The translations under genes and the position numbers were made by a program. This document shows positions 21,701-32,893 of a stretch of DNA of 64,000 nucleotides, in pieces. Source of the stretch: Dactylonectria macrodidyma (taxonomy: Eukaryota; Ascomycota; Sordariomycetes; Hypocreales; Nectriaceae); NCBI GenBank assembly GCA_020744425.1, contig JAGMUV010000010.1, positions 1,302,001-1,366,000 of the forward strand. The letters are read 5' to 3'. Below the pieces are notes generated by a model that had not been told where the DNA came from, did no database searches, and saw nothing but the letters and a program-made list of their open reading frames with translations. How positions within the stretch are numbered: the stretch's first letter is position 1; every line of letters starts with the position of its first letter.

Positions 21701-22739
21701 TCACCACATGATAGCTTCATTTTCAATTAATTCTAGCAAATTCAAATAAATATCAATTAAATATTTATATATCAACCTATAGTATTTGAATGGTGTTTTT
21801 AACAACATCTTCAATATTTCGTATACCAGCCATTTGCGCGGACTACAGCCTGCATCCTGTGCTTCATTGAAAAGATCAGGTTTTGAAACGACCTCCGGCT
21901 CAATCTCTTCCCATAGCTCGATCGCGGCTTTAATGAGGCGTTGCTTTGCTTCATCGGTCTTTGGCATGTACGAGAGCTCAGGGTATCGCTCGCAGATCCT
22001 TATTTTGAGTATTGCCCATAGGTTGTCTATGGGGTTGAGATCCGGGCTGTATGGTGGCCACTCGATGACCTCGGCCCTTCTGTTCTCGCACTATTCTAAT
22101 AGCCAGTGCATCATCAATCGGGACTGAAAAAGAGGTGAGTTATCATGCTGAAAGCGGCTATTTCTTGTGATAATTCGAGGAAGGTATTGCTGCATGCATT
22201 TAAGCAGAACTCGCGCTGTGATGCCGTGGCGGTTAGAATCAGCGTTGCTATAAAGAGGGATCATTGGAAGCCGCCTGCGATAGTTGAAGGCGCTGAAAAA
22301 CATCTGCGAATGCCTCGTTGGAGTGGCACGGCTCTGAACATTACGTCTGAATAGTCTCTCGTGCTAGGAACAGTCAGGGAAGTCACAATCGCAAAGAGAT
22401 GACATACCGGCTTATAGAAGCACCAAGTGCGTCTTTGGCCCTCGCCTCGGGCTACGATAACTTCATCTGAGAAGGTCCAAGACTCCCAAAAATCAGTAGA
22501 CATATGCACATATTGCCTAGCAAAGCGGAGACGTTTTTTGGCCGTAGCCTCGCTGATGAAAGGCCGGATAAGTGACTGGAAATGCATGATGCCTTCCTTT
22601 CTGAGGAATGACAGAATAGTCTTCCTAGAACAGGTCAAGTTGGCCTCCTCAATAATTCCTTAATTTAGATATGAGGATCTTGCCCTATTATATGTAAAAT
22701 ACGTCTCTTTTCCCGGTCTCCTAGCTTGCGCGGGCGCCT
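21701..22739 (-). pseudogene. Tc1/mariner-family transposase relic with an apparent intron
   Basis: Minus-strand reading gives a Tc1-type transposase: HTH region (REKRRIL..I.Q.P) near 22720-22650, then a long block from 22638 with the first catalytic Asp in FSDEV, HDNSPLFQSRL as second DDE region, and PPYSPDLNPIDNLW as third, followed by a typical C-terminus to 21701. A 44-nt GT-AG segment (22407-22364, with a CTGAC branch point) interrupts the frame, and removing it restores the reading frame exactly. Lesions: a stop and frameshift between the HTH and the core, and one in-frame TAG near 22091. A candidate left end, TA then CAGTGGGGCTGCG, lies at 21643; the right TIR was not convincingly found. 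Composition is not RIP-like. Confidence 0.85.
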
Positions 22740-23507
22740 AATGTGGGTACGTTAATTTGTCTTATTGCACTGGTCATAGTATGATATGTATGTAGTATCA
22801 CAAATGAGGGAAGTGTACTGTATGGTATTCTGACAACACCTGAAGTTTCATCCATTGTGGTATGCTGCTGCATCACCAGCAGACGCTGCACTTAGTGCTG
22901 GACTCACGCATACTAGGGAAACAGTCGGTGGATGAAGCGATAAGTAGTCACACGTGTTAGAACTTTCTGAAATTGTCAAGTAGTCATCCCGTCTTCTCAC
23001 CAAGCCTGCCGAACCAATCTTTTAACTCACCAATCAACGCAATCGCGAGCCCATATGACTCAAGCTTAACCTGTAATGTGATTGGACGAAGATCCCTGTG
23101 CGATGTTTTCTGATGTATCGACTTCCAACTGAGCACGCCTTCCTGGTGACAGCTCTTCCCTTTCTCCCTTACCTGCATCTTTTAGCCCAACCAAACTTTC
23201 AGTCTTCCAATTCCGCTGGTTTGGATGTCAAGGAATATAGATTTACTCCACAGACCCATGCGCCGCGGACCGGTGCTCCTCTCTGCCCCCTCCGACGGTT
23301 GGAAGCAGGTAGAACAGTCACTAGCACGCCTCGGATTGTTTAAGGGACTAGAGGCAATGCAGTTACTAAGACCGATTGAATCTAAACATAGAGTTTGGAT
23401 CCTTCTTCCTGGATGATTTCAAAAGGAGCCGACAACGACCACAAACCACAAAGGCCAGGCTAGAATCAGCACCCCCTAAATCAAAACTAACAATAGTGCC
23501 TTAATCA
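22740..23507. other. Intergenic region; no supported gene
   Basis: Normal composition. It may include the right end of the Tc1/mariner element (a weakly matching GTTTCATCCATTGTGGTA near 22846-22862). No convincing coding sequence is visible. Confidence 0.4.
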
Positions 23508-24077
23508 CTACTTGGAAGCCTCACACGCTCGCTGCCATTCTTCCTGATCTTCACCTGTCATTCCGCATAACTCATGAACAGTCGGGAAGATAAGATCGCC
23601 ATCGCTATCCAGATATTTATTTGGATATATCCCAGTGGAAGAGTTGGTGTCGGTGGTTGAGCCGGCGACGTGATGATTCTAAGGACGCATTAGAGCAGTA
23701 CTACATAGCTCAACACGACGTACCTGTTTCGGTATTCTCGGCCTCTTCCCCTGCTTCTTTTGTATCTTGTATGATGACCCTCTTGGCCACTTTGATAGCT
23801 TCTTCGTGTAATTCCTTTCTCGAGGCTTCGATGTTGTACTGCTGCTTTGGCCAGACTGTCCTTCAGGGGACCCGGGTTGGAGGAGCGAAAGGTGTCGTTC
23901 ATAGCTTGTGGGACGAAACTATGGTTACCGCAAAATTGTATAGTAGCGAAGCATCATCTCACCCAATTGCCAAGTTTTGGTCCTAGGCCTGGAGTACTGG
24001 AGGCAGAGGATGGCGACTTTAGCAGACAGGTCGATGATTGTAATAATGCTTATAGCGAGCCCTATAGCATTAGCCAT
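23508..24077 (-). pseudogene. Small gene or relic resembling a fungal NLR N-terminal domain
   Basis: Three minus-strand coding blocks can be read. The first starts at ATG 24077 and reads MANAIGLAISIITIIDLSAK, then VAILCLQYS, very like the N-terminal helix of fungal NACHT/NLR proteins. A helical charged block (YNIEASRKEL, then EEAIKVAKRV) lies near 23830-23715 and ends at a GT donor. A last block (DSDGDLIFPTVHELCGM, ending CEASK) closes with TAG at 23508. I could not join blocks one and two cleanly: the intervening sequence has stops and no clear splice pair. It is therefore either a short multi-exon protein with this domain or a decayed NLR. No NACHT domain is present nearby. Confidence 0.45.
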
Positions 24078-24701
24078 AGTATGTTATAACGTACTGATAG
24101 TTAGGGAGGGAGTTTTATTAAAGTTAAGTTTGCACTTTAATAGCCTAAGTAATAAAAGAAGGGATCTAGTAATAGTACTAAGGTAAGTGCTTAATAAGGC
24201 TATACTGTGGCTAAGTTATAGCTTAGACTTCTACTAAAGAAGTAAAAGCGCTTTTATATATTTTATAATAATTAGCTTGATAGATTATATTGTTATTTTA
24301 GGAAAGAGGTAATAGCTAATAGTAAAAATGAGTATAAAAATAAGTTCTATAGAAGTGCTTACTCCTATTAATATCTACAGTCAGTAGTCTCCTAGTGTTA
24401 CTATAAAGTATAGTATATTATAAACGCATTATATCGCTTGCTACTTTATAAGTAGCTAGAGAGTGTGATATATATCATAACTCATACTAACTAGGCCGCG
24501 ACCTGATTACGTATACTAATAGCGCCCCCACTTTTCACTCTAATTATATATAGATTACTTAGAATATTAAATAATCTAAATAATCCAGGATTATTAAGAT
24601 TATTAGATAATCCTAATAATATAACTTATACTATAACTATGTCAATACTTAAGAAATGTATATCTAGTATAAGCAGCTCCTTAGCTATTAATATAACTTA
24701 G
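24078..24701. other. AT-rich RIP block, left part of second repeat block
   Basis: Composition changes abruptly after about 24090 to TAA/TAT-rich sequence. No open frame and no recognisable domain. Confidence 0.5.
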
Positions 24702-24879
24702 TGTCAAATATTAGGATGTAAAAATTGTGTATTCCGTGCTTGCCGCCTATGCCTTGAGGTTTCAGGGCAAGCTTTATATACTCTTTCTCTTCTGTATAGA
24801 ATCAGCTAGAAGCTGATTGCTAAGCCTCGTGGCAATAGGTGGCAATAGGTGGCAACTTTCGCCTCTGACATATCTGACA
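24702..24879. mobile_element. Solo LTR, 178 bp, with CTTAG duplication
   Basis: Starts TGTCAAATATTAGG and ends ATATCTGACA, flanked by CTTAG at 24697-24701 and 24880-24884. Related to the solo LTR at 13956-14170. An internal GGCAATAGGT unit is duplicated in tandem (about 24832-24851). No coding potential. Confidence 0.85.
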
Positions 24880-25519
24880 CTTAGTTACCTTAATCTACTT
24901 TAATTACTATATATTATTATATATTAACTATTACTTAATGTAATATTATAATTACTGCTTAGTAAGTATAACCTAACTGCTTTATTAATATAAACCTTAG
25001 TCTATTCCTTAAAAACCTATTTTAAAACTACTTTAGACTTTAGATAGCTTAGCTTATAAATATAACTATTATATATTAATAGCTCTTATTTAAATAGTTA
25101 TTTTATATATTAAGTAATAATAATAAGCTATTATAATACTTATAACCCTTATTAATACTAGCTCTAGCTTTTTTAAAAATAAAAGACCTGCTTCTTAATA
25201 TAAAGCTTAGGACCTTAATAAAGACTATAATATAGATTTATTTAAAGATAAGGATAAAGAAATTATCGCACTTTATATTAAGAACTAATATCTTAATAAT
25301 AAAATAATTAATATATTTAAGCTAAACTATAATATATATATATATTATAAAGCGCAGTTTATAGCCCTTAGAGTGTAATAAAGGCTGAATATTATAAATA
25401 CTATTATAGCCTTTAAAGTACGAATTATAGAGTTATTTATAGCTTAGATTATTACTAGGAATAAATAGTAGTACTAAGTAGAGTAGTTTATTAGTTTTAA
25501 TATACTAGTTTAATAAGTA
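24880..25519. other. AT-rich RIP block; no gene
   Basis: TAA/TAT-rich throughout and no domain recognised. It ends at the TA dinucleotide (25518-25519) that is the left target site of the Fot1/pogo element. Confidence 0.5.
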
Positions 25520-25799
25520 ATATATATAATAAGCAAGTAAGACAAACAAGCAAGCGTAATAAAAATTCTAATCTCTAAGATTCAAACCTCAATAAAACTA
25601 TAATAATACTATCAATCAATTAAAACTAATCACTATACTCTTCCTCAAAGGCTTTAATTATACTCTAATAGGTTCTTATATTATAACCAGTCTTTCTATA
25701 AGTTCTACAGCGCCTTTTCTTTAGTTACACTAACCCTCCTTAGCCACCACTTTTTAATAATTTAGCGTATACCTGCGTATTAATATCTATTTGATTAAT

Positions 25800-27715
25800 T
25801 GCTTCCCTTCCCTCCTTTATAGTTATCTTCCCTCTATTCTATAAGCAGGTTCTTTTTGCTCTATACTACTTACTAAGGGTCTCATTTGCCTATTAAAGGA
25901 TCTAGTTCTTAGACTTTAATAATACTATTTAATGCATTATTGCCTTTATTCCTTTAGAAAATGACTTAAGTGCTTTAAAGATAGATACTAGAGAGCTATT
26001 CTAATGCTTTCTTACTTATCTTTTAAAGTATTTAGACTGCGAACTAGCCTTAAGTATAGTCTTTAGAGTCTTTAAGACCTAAGGGTTAGGGAGGCTAACC
26101 TCCTCTATAGCTAGTATTAAAGTCTGTAATTATATATTAAGCTTTAATATAATATTTTCTAAGTCTAAAGGAGTAAGTCTAGCCTCTTAAAAACTCCTTT
26201 TAATATTACTTATTATTATAGTAGCTTAATAAGTAGTATAAAAGGCTAGGAAGAATTTAGTCTTTAAAATATAAGTTATAAAGTATTTAATTAATTGCTT
26301 AATTTCTTAACTATAGGCTTTTTTAAATAGCTTAAAGTACTTAATATTAAGAGACTAAAGTAAATAAGATAAATAAAGTAGTATATAAAGTATAATAATA
26401 TTATTCTATTTATAATATTTCTTAAAGTTAATAGAATAGTAATTTTTATACTTATTAAGGATTAAAAGATAATAGTAATTAGTTAATTAATTCTTTATAT
26501 ACTAATTAAAGTGTTTAAGCTACTTAAGACCTATTTTATTATTAGTCTAGCTATTTAAAATTATTATAATAGCCTAATTACTTAGAAGGTTACTTTCTTA
26601 GTACTAGCTAGCGAGGTAATATTAGCCTGTAATTATAATAAATAGCTAGATCGCCTAGCCTTCTATATTAATTACTTAAATGACTATAACCTATTCCTAG
26701 TTTCTAAACTAGACTGATTTTAGATTTCTATACTTATCTATGCTTATAATAACCATTCTACTTACAATTATGCCTATTATAAAGCCAGTCTTATTAAAGT
26801 TATAGATATTAGCTAACGTACATAATAAGCTTGCGTGATAAACAAGTAAGCGTGACATTCTGATTTCCACCTTAAACTGCAGTTTTAAAATAATTCTTAA
26901 AAATTCAAATTAAGCCTAAAATAAATAAGATTTTTAACCTAGCTTACTTATAAAATATATTATTTTTAAGAATTTTTTTAGATTATATATATTTATAGTG
27001 CTAGCAGTATTAAATTCATACTGTCTATTATACTATATTTATTTATAACTAGCTTAATAATTTATTTAAAAATATAGAAAAAAGACTAGCTTATTAACTT
27101 TTTAATTAAATATCTAAAATTAATTTCCTAAAAATCTCAGAATTATAGAGCCTGTTTTAGAAATTTTAAAGTTTACACTTTTAAATACACAGTATAAGTA
27201 TCACACAAGCTTGTTTATCACACAAGCTTATTATATACATTAGGTTAATACTATATTTTATAATTATATTCTTTATAAGCCTAAACTAATTATAAATAAT
27301 AGTCAGATCTTTATATTTAGCTCTTTAATAGTCATATTTATAAAAAAAACGCATCTTAAGCTCTTAATATTGCCTAACGAAGTTTAAAGCCTAGCGCTTG
27401 CCGATAGATAACGCATTGCGGTCAGTGAGCAGTCAATTAGCCATTTCTTTAATACTATGCAATCACAGGAAAAACCCTCGCAAATCCAGGTCGAGAATGA
27501 ACTGAATAATGATCTCTTCCTCTAGATCAGATAGTCAGCATGATTTTAGAATAGTATTATATGTAGAAAGAATGCCCTTCTGCTAGCGCTATAGCATCAT
27601 ACGACTAACTTTATAGATCTCTATAGCGCGTTAGAGCTTTAATTTTAAGTCATTTTAAAAGGCCTAAAGGGTAAGAAGGATTCTAGTCTTAATATTTAAG
27701 TCTAATATAGTGCAT
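25800..27715 (-). pseudogene. Fot1/pogo transposase, RIP-mutated and split by a MITE
   Basis: On the minus strand the order is: psq-type HTH traces (IYKVSRM) near 27640; CENP-B-type HTH block (LEEEIIIQFILDLDLRGF) near 27525; then K..S.NLANIYNF next to the MITE. The first DDE motif, canonically DETGF, now reads NKTGF near 26785. The second, canonically LLILDGH, now reads LLILNKY near 26460. The LLQPLD-like block lies near 26350. A C-terminal helical tail (ALKSFSKGIKAIMH) is near 25950. D-to-N and E-to-K changes are what G-to-A RIP produces. Dropping the MITE (26816-27240) and one TA restores the frame across the insertion point. Dead as a gene. Confidence 0.85.
26816..27240. mobile_element. 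MITE (copy 2), 425 bp, inserted in the pogo transposase
   Basis: Terminal inverted repeats begin ACGTACATAATAAGCTTG (left) and ATGTATATAATAAGCTTG (complement of right) and continue through GATAAACAAG for about 40 bp. A TA duplication flanks it (26814-26815 and 27241-27242). The TIR core ATAATAAGC is shared with the surrounding Fot1/pogo element, so this is most likely a non-autonomous member of the same family. The interior matches the MITE at 12575-13149. Confidence 0.85.
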
Positions 27716-27808
27716 AGTTAAGAATGAAGTAATTAAATAGAAATAATATAAGTTAAGAGATTTTTATTATACTTACTTATTTATTCTACTCGCTTATTAT
27801 ATATATTA

Positions 27809-28550
27809 TAACTTTATAATATAAGAGAAACCTTAAAATTATTAATACTAATTAAGTTTAATAGTATTCTTAAGGACTTTTATAAGTACTTTATATAATT
27901 TAAATTATATTTTATATATTACTTTATTGCTATTAAAACCGCTGTTCGGACTTTTGTTTCTACGCTACTGCGTTCCTCATTACTGCGTTTCTATACAGTC
28001 ACGTGTTTATATTGCTTGAGTTATTATAAAACGAAGGACTCGATTAATTAGTCAACCTAGTTATAAATAGACTCTTATCCTTCCTCCCTTAACTACTAAG
28101 AACTTATTAGTAGAACCTCTTTTTACTATATCCTTCTATTATTCTCAGTCTTTTTATATATTAATAATAGCTATATTACTTATAACTTATATTATCCACC
28201 CTTTATTAATATTAGCTAATAACTCTAAGAATACTATTTCTTCTAAAGATATTTTAATTACTAGCTTTATTACTAATTATCTTAAGAAGTATTATTTATT
28301 TTTAATCTAGTTCTTAAATTATTAGTTACTTCTAAAGAAATATAGTCTTAAGAATACTTCAATTTCAAAGATCGCTAAAGTGACTCACTTACTATTAGAG
28401 AGTTACTAGGTCTTAATAGTTCTAGTTTCCTTAAGACTATAATCTGCTACTATAGCCTTTAGTTTATTAAGGGTTTCTATATCCTTACTAAGCTCAGTAT
28501 CTAAGTTATATATAGAAAGAGTATAGTGGCTGCTAAAATCTGAGTTACTA
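27809..28550. other. AT-rich RIP block; no gene
   Basis: TAA/TAT-rich, with one normal patch at about 27938-28020 (CTACTGCGTTCCTCATTACT, then a CACGTG). No open frame or domain seen. Confidence 0.45.
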
Positions 28551-28554
28551 GGAG

Positions 28555-29045
28555 CGTGGAGTGTATTGCACTAGACGTTTATTATAGTGTTCATTATGGG
28601 TCGGTTAGATTGCGAAGAGGTGATTAGTCTCTGATGAGTTGAATTGCGATCTGGAATTGTAAAGAGGTAATTGAATTGCGACTTGGAATTGCGATAAGCT
28701 TAGAATGCGACGAAAGCCCTCATAGGGCTTTTATCGCATGACGATTTTGCCTTCTAACATCTAGCTTTTCTGTCTAGCTTTTCTATCTAGCTTTTCTGTC
28801 CAGCTTTTCTATCTAGCTTTTCTGTCTAGCTTTTCTAGTAACGCATCTCAAAGGGTTGAATAGGACAGTAAGGCTTGCACCCTGATGCAGTAGAAACTCT
28901 AGTCATTCTGAGTTGCTATTGCCTTAGGCTTGGGTTTTGGGCCCTCACACTGTTATTCACTATTGGTTGTATTTTTTTTTTTTGACTGTTTAACCTCTGG
29001 CCCCTCTCTGAGTGTGCGCTGCTAAGGACCATAACCTCAATAATA
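28555..29045. repeat. Unclassified ~480-bp dispersed repeat, copy B
   Basis: Homologous to 14240-14735 in the same orientation. Its TCTAGCTTTTC minisatellite (about 28769-28834) has more units than copy A. The T-run near 28970 is longer. Left boundary is approximate. Confidence 0.75.
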
Positions 29046-30572
29046 GTAATATTAAAGTCATTATATTAAGGCTCTCTTAGTTCTTATAAGAGTTCTTTAA
29101 TAGAGTGATTTAAGTATATATAAGACTATATCTTTCTTAGAGTTTTAGTTAATATAAACTAAATCTATATATCTTATTTTTCTTTCTTAATTAAGATCAC
29201 TCTTTAGTCTTTTAATATTATATTTAGATTAGCTAGAACGGATAGTATTAATTAATTTTAATCATATTATAATATATTCTATTTAAATAACGATAGATAT
29301 TAGCCTTTTAAAGTCTAGCTTAATATAAATTATATTATTACTATCTTTTTTAATAGAATTATTATAAATCAGACTTATAACTATTATAAGCTTTTAATAT
29401 ATAAAGCACCTAATTAAGTATATATATATTCTTAATTATATTAAGTCCTCGCTCTAAGTCCTTATATACCCTTTATACTAAAATAGCTAGAAGGATATTG
29501 CTATAATAAGCACACGCTATATACACGCCCTGCTACCTAAATACACATCGTAACACTACCCGGCTTTAGTTAGAGGGGTGTGTTAGATTGACCCCTCGGG
29601 TACTGGACTAGGGCCCGGCTAGAAATAACCTCTAATACATCAATATCCTGTCTTAGTCATAAGGTGTAAGATTGACTAAGAAACCCCTCATAGAAAAAGA
29701 GGGGGCCGGAGGCATCCTAGATTATACACAGATCAATATAATCATCTTTGGTCTCTACGGAAAACCCCCTTTGAAGGCTCTGATCATCCTAGCCGTATTG
29801 GATTAAACATCTTCCTAAAATTCAAGATGGAACAATCTCTATAGGGTAGGCTAACCGACAGTGCATGGATTATGCACCACTCGTGTTCCACCACAAGATT
29901 GAGCTGATAGGTCTATGTGGGTCTTTCCGCAATTGCTTATCCGATAACTTATCAGCATGAGCTAATTCCGAAGCGACAAAGTGGTACATCTCTTCTCAAT
30001 TATTATAAGAGGCAACACCAAGCTTTTTCAAGTATATAAATACACAAACCAGCTTCCTCCGTAGCGACAACGCCGAACAACATGCTTGACCAACCGTGCG
30101 CAGGTATCAATGTCCTCATGTAGAAGGGGAATGATTGGTGGGATTTGGCTGGGCTTTACGGTTCATTCAGGGGATATCAGATGAAGGGCATCAGACGGTG
30201 GTAACTCCATACAATGAATCATCATTGAAGATAGGACAATTCGTACTCTACTAGTCGATTATCTTAGGAATGGCCTGTAGTTGGCGTACTTCAAAGCCTG
30301 CATAACTAGCTTCATTCATACTCGGAAAAGGGATGTTCCTTACTGAAGAAGAACCTGTCTCTCCTCTTAGCTATGCTGGACAACTGGTAGTCGAATCTTA
30401 AACCACTGCGTTTCTTCACTTTGGTACTGATGATTCACTGTGTTTAGAAACAGTCCTTCTCAGACTAATTTTCGCCAAAATGAGGAACCAGCTGCTCTGT
30501 CGCCGATGAATTTAATTGATTGAGGCTCTGGCCTGTGGGTATTGGCCTGACTGCATAGGCTCAGTTCCATTA
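29046..30572. other. AT-rich block grading into normal composition; no supported gene
   Basis: AT-rich and RIP-like to about 29500. From about 29520 composition rises. Two similar short segments (TTAGATTGACCCC near 29590 and TAAGATTGAC near 29669) occur close together. A TATAAATA near 30035 is followed by an ATG at 30081 and a possible GT donor, but no continuing coding sequence was found. Confidence 0.4.
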
Positions 30573-31179
30573 CTAATGGAACTGAAGGAAGAGCACTCTC
30601 TCAGACCTGCATTTAATAGTAACTGGTGAGCTCCAACACACCACCTTTATCTCGCGGTAAATTGGTCTCTCTTGAGGCCGGTACTGTGGAGGCAACCACA
30701 ATGTCTTGATTCCTTCCTTTACAACCCATACTAGGTCGGAGCTTAGTCCATAGCCACTATAGACGTGCTTTATCGGGGCTCCAAGCGGCTCTGCAGTCGC
30801 CGGGAATACCTTGGCCGGTGTCAGTCCCGGAGACAGGCAGGAGATGAGACATGTCCTCCCGGATATCAATAGCGCAAATCATCCGCATAGATGCTACATC
30901 GTCAATGTCGTAAACTATGATGTGTTCATAAGCTGCCAATACTAAGTACTCTCTGCCCCTTAAGGAAAACGTCGAAATTGCTTTTATTCTGTTGTGGCGA
31001 GGGAGTGAAATGGTGCCACGGACTACACCGGTCTGCGTATTCATGATGTTGATTCGTTCGTGGTCAGCAGAGACCAAAGATGTATCTCGATGCGAGAAGG
31101 TAACTGCGTGTGGCGGCCAGGAATGACCCTGCCAGACATCTTTTTCGCTCTCCACATCCGGGAGACCACAACACTCCAT
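30573..31179 (-). pseudogene. C-terminal relic of a NACHT-WD40 (fungal NLR) protein
   Basis: The minus-strand frame from 31179 reads a WD40-like repeat (GHSWPPHAVTFSHRD, SLVSADHERINIMNTQTG). After a frameshift near 30780-30870 the second frame gives the end typical of NWD proteins, GYGLSSDLVWVVKEG then LWLPPQYRP, closing with RVLFLQF and TGA/TAA at 30573. Such proteins are cytoplasmic self/non-self recognition receptors with NACHT and WD40 domains. No NACHT domain is present upstream to 32,300, so this is a truncated, frameshifted remnant. Confidence 0.7.
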
Positions 31180-32893
31180 GACTGCGGCTAATAAAGTCGC
31201 TGAAAATCCACGCTATTAGAGCAAGAATTCCGGACACTGGAAAAGATGGAGGAGAGGGTAGAAGCGGGGAGCACAGCCTGAAAAGCCATGTTTCAGCTGT
31301 TGAGGCAATGTGTAGTAGATGACAGAGGCATGCGCCATTCCATTGCATATCTATGCTTGTTGCTGTGACATTTTGGTGCCAACAATGAGTTGAGCAGCTA
31401 TCTGATGGAGGCTGGGTGCAGAGTGGCTTACCAATGTGAGGATATAGCCCCCAGCCAAGACAATATCTGGCGAATCATTGGAACGATCCTCCAATTTCTG
31501 CGCTGACTAATTCGGCGGCAAAATAGGGCCCCCAAGGAGCGTTTCAGCCAATATGCAATCTGCAGGCTACCCTCTGCCTCTGCTGACGTGTCACCACAGG
31601 AGTGGTATATTCGCAAAATCTACGGTAAATGACCTCGGCACTATTGCGAGTTCGACTAGTTGACGTTTATCATCTCGTATGTGCCCCAGAATTCTAAGAT
31701 AGTAGTATGAGGTGCATAAGTTAAGCCGAGGACACTAAGCCAGACACTGTTGGCTAAACACCGATGACCGAACGATTGAGTGACACATAAATACACTGAT
31801 ACGACACCGTCACACGTTGAAAAGTGCGTCGAACAGGTATTTTAATTCCAGTGTATCGCTGAATCGGACCCCTGGCTTACTTTTTTTGACACCTGAATAT
31901 ACACCATTAGCTAACAGACTATTGACAACATGCAGTAATCGAGTAACTAAAGCCATCACGGTTTAATTCATAACCCACGAGGAGAATGATTAAGTTCATA
32001 CAGTTTTGCTTTAAAGAGGAAAAGTTAGACTTAAGCACCTTCGAACCTACTGTTTATATCATTGATTCTTTGTTAACATGGTCAACAGTATGGACAAACC
32101 GACAAGAAAAGAATTGGGCGTAAAGAAAAGTCGTGAGCCACTCAAAGTTCTGCGGGGCGGTTTTGTCTCACAGTCTGTTCTTGGAAACTCCGTCTTAAAG
32201 TAATGCATATGCTTCCATCTTCGCCGGCACGTCAAACGCTGATACACGTGCGTTAAAAAAAAATACCTTCTGACTAAAGCAGCCCCCAAGTTTGTCAAAG
32301 CGGCTTTACGGTCCACCCATCATGTCGTTATTGTGCTGACTGAATTGTGGCGAGTTTACAGGTGCGAGGAAATCAAGAGAAAACCGAGGATCGGTTGCTT
32401 TTGCTTCCAGGCTATCAGAAAATTAACTGAGCTTACTCTGCCGCGCATCACAACCGTGTGTGGCTTTTCTGAACGGACGGAAATGATTGAAGCTGTAAAT
32501 TGTATCATTGAAACCGCCCGGCGCACACCGAATTTCTATGAACTGTTTCAAAACCACACTATTGCTTTCAATCGTGTCTTCCCTGAAATAGGTGTAGTCG
32601 TGTGGTACCTATCAATATCCCCAGAAAATAGTAAAAGTTCAAAACTTGTAACTAGCGAGTATTGAACTGTCTTGTAAACGGGGACAGCGAACTCATCAGA
32701 TGAATTAGCCCTACCATTCCTAGTTAGGACAGCGGCAGGCTTAACAAATCTACGTACAGTATGTTGGCCGAAATTCATGTTGCCAATTAGAGCAGCCTAA
32801 AGCGTGGTAAACATGTTCAAATGGCTTATTTGTTGACTTATCCTGATTACTAACCTTGATTCTGAGCAATCATTTACGAGCCAACTCTTTTGT
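31180..32893. other. Intergenic region with one unidentified 110-codon frame
   Basis: An open frame at 32333-32665 (+) encodes 110 aa with no recognised motif. Its codon pattern is not clearly host-like, so I do not call it a gene. The rest contains no domain I could identify. Positions 32700-32893 are the 3' flank of the amidohydrolase. Confidence 0.35.

Larger units (their letters stand above)
25520..27806 (-). mobile_element. Full-length Fot1/pogo-type DNA transposon, RIP-destroyed
   Basis: The left end reads ATATATATAATAAGC after a TA (25518-25519). The complement of the right end reads the same sequence, and is followed by TA at 27807-27808. Further TIR similarity continues inward (AAGTAAG/GAGTAGA, then AAACAAG/AAATAAG). 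Without the 425-bp MITE and its TA copy inside it, the element is about 1.86 kb, the usual size of Fot1-type elements. The transposase runs on the minus strand. Confidence 0.85.

Noticed and set aside
32333..32665. 110-codon plus-strand frame
   Set aside because: No recognisable motif or neighbouring exon; kept only as a note in the intergenic entry.
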